A DNA stretch of 64,000 nucleotides, taken from the NCBI GenBank assembly GCA_037039925.1, contig JAXRKP010000365.1, forward strand, positions 72,501-136,500. Reading direction: 5' to 3'. Source of the stretch: Doris montereyensis (Eukaryota > Mollusca > Gastropoda > Nudibranchia > Dorididae). Positions 29,535 through 40,900 of the stretch are shown piece after piece (position 1 is the stretch's first letter; each line of letters starts with the position of its first letter). The notes beneath the pieces are model-generated. The model saw nothing but the letters and a program-made list of their open reading frames with translations. It had not been told where the DNA came from and ran no database searches. Position numbers and translations under genes: made by a program.

Positions 29535-30045
29535 ATACATTACATATTACACACAAAACGAATTTCATACATCAAGCTACATGAATGCAGCATAAAACTG
29601 TGTGCAATTTATGACAAGAAAATCAACAATGTAAACAAGAAGAAAGGTGTTTCAAAATAAAAACTGTCATGAATTCATATTTCACAGGCACACACAGGAT
29701 GCATACAACCCTAATAAATATTATGTAATTTTTCATTGAAGAAATAAAGCTTGTATAAGCTAGTTAAAAACCTATATGTAATGTCTTGATGTTTTTTTCT
29801 TAAAATTGACAGTGACTTTGACTCTCTAAGACTCTGTGAGGGTGCTTCACACAAATGGGCCATAATATGCAAAGATGTATCATCGTGTACCAGCACTAGT
29901 TTTTACTTTTGGGAGTAATAGAGCAGACGATCTCAATGTGCGACCAGGTTTGTAGACATTTAAAAGATTTTAAAGATAACTAGGTTCTGTTCCGTCAAGA
30001 TATTTGTCAACTTAAAGTTGCAGCTTTAAGTCTTATTCTTTTTTC
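29535..30045. other. AT-rich intergenic sequence, nothing recognised
   Basis: No supported feature. Confidence 0.5.
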
Positions 30046-30049
30046 AACT

Positions 30050-30170
30050 GTTTTAACCAGTGAAGTTCCGTCAGTAGTGTTTAACCAGTGAAGTTCCGTC
30101 AGTAGTGTTTAACAAGTGAAGTTCCGCCAGTCAGTGAGTGTTTAACCAGTGGAAGTTCTGTCTGTAGTGA
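30050..30170. repeat. Tandem repeat of about 32 bp, 4 copies
   Basis: Units of gtttaaccagtgaagttccg, tcagtagt; the last two copies are slightly longer and diverged. Confidence 0.88.
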
Positions 30171-30334
30171 AACCGTTTTAAATTTTTTTGTTTTTAAAAG
30201 ATAAGCCTGGTTGCAATGTTTTGAATATTACTAATACAGTATAAGCTAAGTATTCGGTCAACAGGAGTGACAAATTTTAAGAAACAACTGCAAATCCTCT
30301 TATAAATGACTACGTTGTCTATTTTGGAAGGTTT

Positions 30335-30590
30335 AAACCAGTCACATGCTTTTGGGTTTGTTACTCTATTATAAAAATTTGGGTACAAATAATTTCTCTC
30401 AAAGCAACTTTACCATTTATCAAAAGGAAAAACTAGGTTTTGGAAATGCAAAATGTAATTCATCAAGAAAACGATTAAATTATTATTGATGCCTCAGTAA
30501 GACTAATCAAAGGCTCACAGACAATCACCTTGGTCATGTCATCATCGGCATTATACAGTGTGGTAGAAATATTGCAAGAATTCTGAGATG
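30335..30590 (-). repeat. Dispersed repeat, copy 1 of 3, with a conserved short frame
   Basis: Shares about 250 bp with 31520-31800 and about 130 bp with 34470-34615. On the minus strand a frame reads ADDDMTKVIVCEPLISLTEA then SIII and a stop. The same frame is kept in all copies. Confidence 0.7.
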
Positions 30591-31067
30591 GCAATGTTTC
30601 CAGGGAAACCATTTTTATGTATTATATATATTATAAACACATTTTCTTTTCATTATTTGCAGCTAAATTCAATGGGCTCCTTAAAAAATACCTATTTAAA
30701 TTTGTCTTCATGATATGTCTCTCCCTTAAGGTTACTGGAGCAGAACGTTTAGCCTGAAATAAGAATACTGGTGCGACTATTAAAAACGCTGAGAAACATC
30801 TACTGGGTCAACAAAACTCACACACAACAGTTTGAACTGACAATTGATAAATGTATAAAATTATAACAATGGTGAGAAGTTAGGAAAATAACTTCAAAAG
30901 ATTAATGAACGCAACAGAATAACAGAATACACAGAATTCCCAACGGAATGCTGTAACTGTAAGATTGACAACTTCAGGAAGAAAGATGAGACACGAAATT
31001 CTCAAACATTTTTTTTTTTTTTTAAATGAGGAAATAAAATCAGTCAAAAGGCCATGAAATGTTATAC

Positions 31068-31446
31068 AGTCAACGCCGCCGATAAGCACAGTATTTGGGA
31101 GAAGACTGAAGCGTGCTTATCGAAGAAGCGCTCTAAGGGCCGAAATACCGAGACAAAATATATGAATTGTTTCCCTATCGCACATGTTTTGGATTCGACC
31201 ATTAATATTACAAAAATGTTCTGACCGATAATAGCATTTTATACCTTTACAATTTACAATACACATACTGTTTCCCCGCTTTAAGGCTAATGACAACACA
31301 AGCATGTTGAGACCGGGCATTTAGACGAAAATTTTGGTTTTGAAATGGGCATTTAGAGGGGCAATTTATATCTTTTTAAAACAGTTTCACTGAGATTGCG
31401 GGCAATTAGGCGAAAGAGGCATTACGACGGTAGGCACGAAGGCGGT
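31068..31446. mobile_element. Non-autonomous DNA transposon candidate
   Basis: Left end tacagtcaacgccgccgata, right end (reverse) tacagtagtgaccgccttcg, so the ends share TACAGT...GACCGCC/ACGCCGCC. Interior has degenerate ggcatttag/ggcaattagg repeats and no transposase. Confidence 0.45.
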
Positions 31447-31519
31447 CACTACTGTATTCACATGTATAGAGAATCAAAATTCTACCCAGGGGGAAACTTT
31501 GATCTGTTCATCTACGAAA

Positions 31520-31800
31520 AAGTCACATGGGTTTGGGTTGTATTTTTTTATTACGTATAGAAATTTGATATTACAAATAATTTTTTTCAAAGCAACTTTA
31601 CCATTTATCAAAATGTCACTAGGAAAAACTAGGTATTGGAAATGCCAAATGTAATTTATCAAGAAAACGATCAAACTATTATTGATGCCTCAGTAAGACT
31701 AATCAAAGGCTCACAGACAATCACCTTGGTCATGTCATCATCAGCATATAGGCCTACATACAGTATAGTAGAAATATTACATAAATTCTGAGATGGCAGA
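31520..31800 (-). repeat. Dispersed repeat, copy 2 of 3, with a conserved short frame
   Basis: Partner of 30335-30590. The minus frame is again ADDDMTKVIVCEPLISLTEA, then SIIV and a stop. Confidence 0.7.
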
Positions 31801-32131
31801 TTGTCCAATACACGTAGTTATCCCGCTTTATGACTAATGACAATGCAAGCATTAGACGGTTTAAAGTGACTATGGGTTAAACAATAAAACTACACATGCA
31901 TGCATTTTCTTTAGATATTTATGATCCAAACACTGCAATTTTCTATATTTATTAAAGTACTGCCAAAAATTGGAGCGCTTAAGACCAAAGTGATCATGCT
32001 CATGCATGTGTACTTTATATAGCAAAAAAATTGGATCGGTGCGAGTAAGTTTGCGTGCTTTAGTCTGAAGGCGGCGCTGATTATAATTACAAGTCAAAAC
32101 TTTTAAAGGGAGACAAGAAACAACCACTCAC

Positions 32132-32285
32132 TGCGGCCCATAGCCATTATATCTAGTTGCAAATTTTTGTTGACCACATTGGTATTCTCATCAAAGAGCT
32201 CCTCGTGTTTTTCACTGAGGTTACTAGAAACATTGATACAAAATGATGACAAAAGGATAAACATGACACTGGCTGCAGTACACAC
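32132..32285 (-). CDS. Possible exon of an unidentified gene
   Basis: Minus-strand block bounded by atgataag (acceptor-like) and a good donor (cgca/gtgagt). It is open throughout: VCTAASVMFILLSSFCINVS, then SNLSEKHEELFDENTNVVNK and NLQLDIMAMGR. One hydrophobic segment (VMFILLSSFCI) followed by a polar, helix-like segment. The coding look and the donor support an exon, but I do not know the family. No partner exon in matching phase was found. Confidence 0.35.
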
Positions 32286-32299
32286 CTTATCATTGAAAA

Positions 32300-33235
32300 G
32301 CTACGATGGCAACCAACTAGGATGGACAGACAAAAGCTCTCCTGCTGATGAGCATTTAGAACTGGCCTGAGCATTTAGAACTGGCCTAACTCTCTCAGTG
32401 TTAGGTGTTCTTTATCGATTTCAAAACAATTATATAAAGCATTAATTATATATAAGCAAAAGACTACTGGTATACAATTGGAAAGTATATATATAAATCA
32501 TGCATCCCTTAATAAGAGTATAATTTACAACCCACTGAAAAGTCCCTTTTGCTCCCACAAATAAAAGCCAATTAATAAAACTTTTTTTTTTAAAAATTAT
32601 TTTTAAAGATAAAAGAAATACAACAAATGAAAAAAAAAAGGTTATCATTTTCGACATAAGATCTTTTCCCCCATATTATATTTTTGCTAAGGGTTCAAGG
32701 GTCCTCTCTGGATACTTAGCTCCCATGCTTTATTAACTATTGACATTTTCTTTTGACCCGAATGAGATATAAAAAACATAAACAAACAACTCAGGAACGA
32801 CAATGACACACCATGCATGTGAAAAGGAGAGTAGAATCAGTAGAAATAAGGCAATTACAGCAGTTTGACATTCATGTTTGCCAAGTGCATTAAATTATCA
32901 ATTCACACCCTATGGGGGTGGGAGAGCCACACAAATACTATTGCAGGATCTACCGCATCAGTCCCAACTAGAGAGCTAAGAATCAATTTACAATTAAAAT
33001 GTGAAAACTACTGATCTAAACACTGCCAGACATTACACCAACCGGACTCACCTCTTCCAATACAGACGACTAAACAAAAAGCCAAAAGTCCTACAAAAAT
33101 TCCCCCCCCCCAAAAAAAAAAAACAGCAACACAACTCTATACACCAACACACCACCCAAAATATATAAACGTGTCACAGACAAACTGATACAAAAGCGAT
33201 CTATGCCACAAATTGACAAAGATTACAGAAAATTG
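32300..33235. other. AT-rich intergenic sequence, nothing recognised
   Basis: No supported feature. Confidence 0.5.
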
Positions 33236-33239
33236 GCTG

Positions 33240-34385
33240 CTAAAGGATAAGGATCTAAATATCAGGCAGTGTGTAAAGGCACCAGGCAGTGGATAGTAAG
33301 CACCTGTATGGGGAGTAGATGATCCCGCCCTCCACGAGTCTCCTACTGCCTTGCAGGTCGGTATTGGCTGACCAAAGGCTAAGGGCGTTAACATTGACAG
33401 ACAACCTGCTGCCTTGCATGTTGGTCTTGACTGACCAAAGGTTAAGGGAGTTAACCATGACAGAAAATAACCTGCTGCCTTGCAGGCTGGTATTGAATGA
33501 CCAAAGCCTAAGGGAGTTAACCCTGACAGAAAATAACAAGGCCTGGCAGCCCCACCATCTACCTAGGATACAGTGGGCTAATCCCTGCTTATCCGAAACC
33601 TAACTGATGCAGAGAAATGAATATAATATAACCGGCTTGATCCTTCAACGACGAAAATGGAAAAGAACACCGACTATGATTTTGGAACATGGAACGTTAG
33701 GGCAATAAATGGAAAAGAGTTAAAATTAGTTGAAGAAATGGAAAAATTCAATGTAGGACATTTTGGCTATTACAGAAACAAGAGTATGTCTCCTAGTGCA
33801 TAAAAGGCATGAAAAGCTGGAAATTTATAAGCCCACGGCTATTAGATGTAAATATTAAACCAAAAGAACGAGAAATTAAATTATTAATAGCTTATGGACC
33901 AAACGAAGACGCCACTAAAGAAGAAAAAGATACCTTCCAAAAGATTCACAAATAGCTGCAGAGAATCTTAAACACAAACAGGAACTGATGGTTTTAGGAG
34001 ATTTAAACGCTAGAGTAGGCAACAATATAGCAACGTCAGGAGTAATAGGTAAAGAAGAACTCCAAATGGAGAGACCAATAGATTTTTGCCTAAAGAATTA
34101 ACATTAAAATAGCCAACACCTTTTTTCCTCATAAAGATATCCACAAATATACAAGAGTAAATGAAGACAGGTGTGAAAAGTTAATGATAGACTATGTAAT
34201 AGTTAGCAGCTCCCTTTTTTTACAGTATATTGGATGCAAGAGTAAACAGAGGAGCAGAAATATTTAGTGGTCATCACCTAGTGATTGCCAAAATAAGATT
34301 ACTGACTGAAGAAAACAAACAGAAAAGGAAAGAGAAGAAAGCTACTAAATTCAAAATAGAGGAACTAAATAAATAAAGAAAGAAA
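33240..34385 (+). mobile_element. LINE copy A: 5' region plus endonuclease domain, internally deleted
   Basis: Three tandem units of about 60 bp (cctgctgccttgcaggttgg, ctgaccaaaggctaaggga, ttaaccctgacagaaaataa) form a 5' region, followed by a degraded AP-endonuclease reading frame (FGTWNVRAINGKELKLVEEM, LLIAYGPNEDATKEEKD, LGDLNARVGN). After gaggaactaaataaa the copy jumps to an (AAAG)n tail, so the whole RT is missing. Same family as 60122-62675. Stops and frame changes make it dead. Confidence 0.75.
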
Positions 34386-34469
34386 GTGTAAAGGCAGACT
34401 GTAAAATACATCCAGTTAAACATTTTTCTTTCCTTTATCTTGTGCAATCTTTGCTATTTAAGACTATGA

Positions 34470-34615
34470 CCACAGATAATGCCAGAGGTAATTCATTAGG
34501 AAAACAATCAAACCATTGTGTATGCCTCAGTAAGACTAATCAAGGGCTCACAGAAAATCACCTTGGTAATGTCATCATCAGCACACAGTGGCAGAAATGA
34601 TTAGGAAATGACGGG
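34470..34615 (-). repeat. Dispersed repeat, copy 3 of 3, with a conserved short frame
   Basis: Diverged partner of the 30.4- and 31.7-kb copies. Minus frame: ADDDITKVIFCEPLISLTEA then YTMV and a stop. It lies just beyond the importin beta stop codon, possibly within its 3' UTR. Confidence 0.6.
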
Positions 34616-34825
34616 TCTCATGTAAGATTGATTCATTAGTCAAATGGAAAAGGAAGAAAAGAGGAGGGGGAGGGAGAAAGAGACAGAAGAAAATAGGAGA
34701 AAGGTGATGAAAGAGAATATAATCCAGTTCGAAATGTACAATAAAGGTATAAAGAGTATAAATTAATTCTTAAAATACTGAAGATAACAACAGTATTTTC
34801 AACCACATAATTCCCCTGTCCAATC

Positions 34826-34993
34826 TTACCATGAGGACGCATTGTTCTTGAGTCTCAATTTCCTTAAATGGCCCACGTGGCTAAAGTCTTGGCTTTTTGC
34901 ACTTTGCTTCGCCTGCCCAGAGTAAGGAGGCTGGTAATACTCTCACGGTCTACCATCGGTAGCATGGCATTGCTAAAGGCTGAGCACAAATCG
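34826..34993 (-). CDS. KPNB1: Importin beta exon 23 (terminal), one base missing
   Basis: Residues about 833-888, GDLCSAF... [17 protein letters not shown] then [13 protein letters not shown] and TAA at 34826-34828. In the raw frame TAA at 34864-34866 follows ATWAI. One T added to the TTT run (34866-34868 on plus, as AAA) restores the conserved basic end. Confidence 0.88.
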
Positions 34994-37900
34994 CTGTTAC
35001 CCAAAAGAAGAGATACAAACAAATAAATATATGGATAAATAGAGTGCTTCTATGGCGCTTTTCGCCGAAGCCTCAAGCGCTTTACATCGCAATAGAATCA
35101 AACCCAATGGGCAGGATGTGCATATTTAAAGTCACGAGACGTTCATATGAATACTAGAATATTTTAAATTAAGTCTTCAAACCTAAAACCACAATTTGAC
35201 TTTAAACATAAAATACAGAGCTCAAAGATGCAATAAAATTGTCCTAAATATTTGACATGGGTTTTCATTTTTTCCTTGAAATCTGCAACGTTAACAGCTG
35301 CCTTGACACAAACAGGTAAAGCGTTCCAGACAAATAGTAGAAAAGGGACAAGGAAACATAACCTAAACATATTGAAATATAAATCATTACATAAAAAATC
35401 AACGTAAAAAGTTAAAGACTTGTTCTCATTCCTTCTTTATCACCAGTGAAATTTTCTCTTACGAGGTGTACCTAGATTCACCAACTTGGCAATAACGCTA
35501 ATTAAAGCATCACTAAAGCACTGATGTAAGCTGAAAGACCATAATATTTAGTAATTAAGACCCAGTTTAAAAGGCGTTTCAGGCTGACAATCTACATCAT
35601 GAAACAACCAGATTGCCAAGAACTTTAACAGCTAGAAAACGTCTTTCAAAACAGAAACAATATGATATGCGTTGCATTTTGCAGACAGTAGAGGTCTCCC
35701 AAACCTACTCCTCATTACTTACCCTATAAGACCACAGCAGGCAGCCACATTGCTATCACTCTTGTCTTCATCCACTGCAATATGCTCGATAAATGACACA
35801 ATATGATTGACATGGGGCTGGATCAAATTCACATCCACTGGAGAGAAAAACAATACAGATAATAGCTATAAGCACATTTAATTTCTAAGGGTTTAAATCT
35901 GTCGAAACAGCTTTCTTCTACACAGCCATATCTTAAATAAACCTTTTCCCTGGAACCGGAATACGCTCAAGTTCTACGGGCCGTGATGGCCTTGAAGGAA
36001 CTTTTAAAGTTATCTATTTATCTCTATAGTTCGCAGTTTTAAAGTTGATTCTTCAGACAATCTCATGGTGGTAATTGACGGATAATCTATTTATGATGTT
36101 CATGGCTGATCCTGGGAAGTCTAGTAATTTTGTTCTAGTTTAGTCCTTTTTTCCTAAATAACAAGCATTCAATGTCTATGGAAAGAATATTTGTAAAAGG
36201 GGTGTCAAAATATGTTAACTAATGCCAAAAACACAGTTGGATTTCAAAATTTTTAAAAAGAATATACAGGTGATCATATGTGCCTAAACAACATTGACAA
36301 CAAAAGACTGCTTACAGTTGGGGGCGTCAGCATCGCCTTTCAAGCCTTGGACTATGCCAGTGTAGGCTTCTAAGCACCCTTCTCTCAGTTCATTCAGGTA
36401 ATCAATCATGTCATAGTCAGTCTGGAGAGATGGAATGAAAACAGGAGCATTAAAGAAGGAACATATTCGAAAACAGAAGACTTTCTAAAGGCCTTTCTGG
36501 TAAACGTAAAGACATCAAATCTAAATATAATAGCCTTCTGCCAGAAATAAAAATAAAACCTGCTTCTATTTTTCTTCTGGGAACTTAAACCAGGTGCAAA
36601 TGGGTAAAAGCACTAGCTTTGGAGTAAAAAACCTGCGCCAGACTAGCAGCACGTCCAAGAGGTGACTATTATCACCTGTTCGGCTTCACGCTATAGAATC
36701 TGGAATACGCTCCGGCTCTATCGGCGTTGCAGCTGAACAGTAGTGTTGTGAGCTGGTAATCACGACGACCCTGGTTGAACCCTACGGCTGACACAGTTGG
36801 GTTTTCCCCACAACGTTGTACTCTTAGGAAAGGTACTTCACTCTGCTTTCCCAACTTGACTCAGGTGTGAATGAATACCCAGCTATAGGTAGAGAAATAT
36901 CTTGTTTGAGTGTTAGTACGAAAAGCCTAACAAGCTTATGTACTGTATGCTCCTCCCGGGAGTTGAGAAGGACGTTGAATGAAATGGCCTGCTGAGGAGA
37001 TATATGATGTACAGTCGCTGAGCCTGCACTTCTGCGGGGATACGGACTATAAATCCATCTTTATCGGCCATAACGGTCTTAAAGGAACTTAAGGAATCCT
37101 GGACATGTGGCCTACAAGGAGAGACACTGAACGTTTGACAATTACTAGTGTCCTGCTGTATTATTAACAGAGTACAGCCGAAGAGACCTAACTATATCAC
37201 AAATTGTAAAAAGAAATCCTCACCTTGTCAACCTGGGCTTGAGAGGCTTGTTGCAAGGTGGTCATGACAACATCCAAGTACGGTTTGAAGTTGGCTCCAA
37301 CAGCCAAGGCAATGTCCCCGAATACTGACAGGATTTGAGGTTTCACTGACCTGTGAACACTGTCATTCTGTGGGGATAAATACAAAATAACATTCCTCTT
37401 TAGATTCAGGAAATGAGCCTTGGTTCAGGATTTACGACATATCACACCTTAGCATATAATTCTAATACCTGACAGAATATTTTCTGCATTTATCGTTCAA
37501 AGTAAACAAACGTGAAACAATCTGTTATTTTTCCAACAATTGCTATAGGAATGTTCTATATGCTGTGGTAACAGCAGTAGCATATAATTATTCCTTACGC
37601 AACGAATAAAACAAGAGTACCAAAAAAGCGTGAAATTCTGAAACAAATATTGCAAAAACAGTGAAGAGATCAGTCGCAAGACATTAAAACACTCATCCCT
37701 AGGTTTTCCGATTAACATTATCATCAATTCATTTCAATGAAACACTCATCCCTAGTTTTCCGATTAACATTATCATCAATTCATTTCAATGAAACACGTT
37801 TTTTCCGGTTAACATTATAATCAGTTCATTTTAATAAAACACTCACCCCTAGGTTTTCCAATAACATCATCATTAGTTCATTACAATGAACTAGGATATT

Positions 37901-40900
37901 TGTTCCAAGAGCTCGGCACAAGTCTCCAACAATGCCAACAGCTGCCAAGCAAACCTGATAAAGAAAAAAAAAGAAAAGACAAAAGAGAAAGTTACTGATT
38001 TTGCCACTTCAAAGCATCACCAACAAAAATCACATATATGACAAAATTCAGGAACAAGGATTACACTACACCTGATACTCGGCAAAATTCTTCAGGCTCA
38101 GAAAGAGGTACGGTTTGAAAGCATCCATGTAATTCTGAAATTTGTTCCCAGCAAAATGATTCCCGCTCAAACCACCCTAGCTGGGGCAATGCTTTCTATG
38201 CCTGACCTGACCCATACCCCCATTTGCTATACTTAAACCATGGGCTTAAATAATGGGTAGAACTGGTGTAAATGTGTGTGTGTGTGTGTGTGTGGGGAGA
38301 TGTCTTTACCCACCTGATACTCAGCAAAATTCTTCAGGCCCAGAAGGAGGTAAGGTTTGAAAGCATCCATGTAATTCTGAAATTTGTCTCCAAGAACTGA
38401 GGAATATGATGATTCAAATGTCAGGTACATACATTGTAAAACTCTCTTAAAATTAACACTCCTACAAGATGTATATACATTTTAACCACAACAGGAAGAA
38501 AACTACAAATAAGACAATATTTGAAAAGGGGAATTTTTTTTTTAGCCAAATGACCCATTTATCCATAACAAGAAGATTTTTTTTAAAACTAGTGATAAAA
38601 ATGACAATATTTGAAGAGAAATGTCAGCAAGGAATCCTCACTATCTGGTGAAGGAAAGTTTGCATTACTAGTCAGCATCAGCAAAGTACACAGGAGTTGA
38701 AAGTGAAGAAACAATAAAGGCATCTTTTGACCACCCATCTTTGCAGAAATACTATGACTGTGTTTTGGATTCTTTATCTTTGCTGATTATATCTAATAAT
38801 GGTGATTAAAATTTTCCATTCTTCACAGGATCATGATGATATATATATCACCAAAGGTGGAAGGCATCAAACTAACAAAATTTAACTTTTTAAAAAGATT
38901 TCTGTTTGCCTTTTTACTTCCCTTTATTCTATTATCTTTCTTTTAGCATAAACCATTGTTCACAAGACTGTATTCTATTACAGCTGACCAAACAGCTGAC
39001 AGCGACAAGCCTACACAAGCCTTGCAGGGGCTACTTCAAAACACAAACCCCTGGCAAGGGAGACGGCCAGCATACGTTCCCATGAGATGCCCAGCCCATG
39101 TCCCAGAGAGACTGCCAGCTCGCCTGCAGGACTAAGTCAAAAATATTTGGCAGGTTTAAACCAAGCATCTGAGCTAAGACTGCTACTACCATGTAGCCGT
39201 ATGAAACTCACCTACACACGTTCAAGTCTTTTTAAAAAAACTATTATCAATCTTGCAGACAATGCCAGGACTGACATAGAGACTGCTGTAAACACTGCCC
39301 GCTGTCTGGAATTTTAGATGACAACAGCGTCACATCCACTCCTTAAAAGTTAATATTTGCAAATCTCCACAGTACAGATTTACCATTTTAAGTGCAGTCA
39401 GAGCAACATACTGTTAAGTATCTCCTGAACCTAACAGGAATTTACATACCTTCTATAAGAGTCGACATGGCTAGCAAAGCATCCTCTTGAACTCCACCAG
39501 CTTTGCCAGTGGTAGATTGGAACATGGCTAAGAGTGCTCTCATTATCTGGTCAGAAATCTTGGGAGCATCGTCAGGAGTAACTTTTCGAAGTACACTCTG
39601 GCAACAAATTAAGTGCGTAGAAAGCATTTAGGCATCGCTAGGTTAACACTGTAGATTACATAATAATATATTTCAACCATTTTCAATTCAATTATCTTTA
39701 TTAATCCTTTAAAAAGAAAATTAAATTTGTGTCATCATATTTGCCGGTTGAAAAATAATAGAATACACCAATGTGTTTAAATCAAGAATAAATTATCTTA
39801 AGTCAAATCATTTATGTGTAGATTTTAGGAGAAATACATAAAAAGATAAGAAGGTGAGTAAATGGATAGTGCAGTGAAAAACAGTAAGGTTTATCTTGAG
39901 AACACTATATGCTAGGCAGAGCAAACACAATTGAAAGTAATATACAACACAGCAAGTTAACTCACTTGAAGAGTGGCACATAAGAGAGACTGCAGGTCAT
40001 TGTACTGGACGCGGTCATTGCTGGAGACAATGGCACCCTGTACAGGAATAAATACATTGTTCTATCAGAAAAAACATCATGTAAATATAATACAATTCAG
40101 CGTAATGTCTGGAGCAAGATTTACCAACGCTTGTTAATTTCTTCCTTCCCGGCGGTGTGAAATTCAAATTATATGGAAAGATATCATTCAGGAGTGTTAA
40201 GAGGCCTGGGATGAAAAAGCATGGCCATAAGCGTCTACATGACTTGATAAGAGGATCCTGAGCACTTTTAAAACAAAGTAAATTAATGAGGTATGACAAT
40301 TTAAAATAACATTTCAACATTTCGTCAAAACTATGTAAAATTCTTTTACCATGAACACACTATCCCCCAGTAGTTGGAAAAGACGTAAAAGCAAATTAAA
40401 AGAGATTTTTCGATTCATTGAAATTTACCCAGTCCACCATGAGCGGTGATCTCAGGTTGAACTAAAAAAGAGGAAAAAGCAAGAGAGAAAAAACGAAAGG
40501 AAAGAAGCAGGACCTACCAGCGGCACTTGTCAACTGCCCACAAGTAAAAGAGTAGTTTGTTTTTAAAGCTAATATAACCACAAGATCACAACCCCCATTT
40601 GGCATTGAATGAATAAATAAAGAAACTGGGCATGGATGAATGAGTGAACAATGAGTCTATGGGTCCTTATAAATCAGGATAGGAATACAAAAGCCATTTA
40701 CAATTATGCTAACTATGCGAAAATTTCTCAAACATTGAGTTTGACATGCGATTCTTAACACGGACAATTTTACACTGAGACCCAAGAGCTACACTGAAAT
40801 ACACCAATATATTCCTCCATCACCAACCCTTCCTACAAGAACACACACATGCACACAAATCCTATCCCTACCCATATTCCTCTTTTGTTTCTCAATGACT

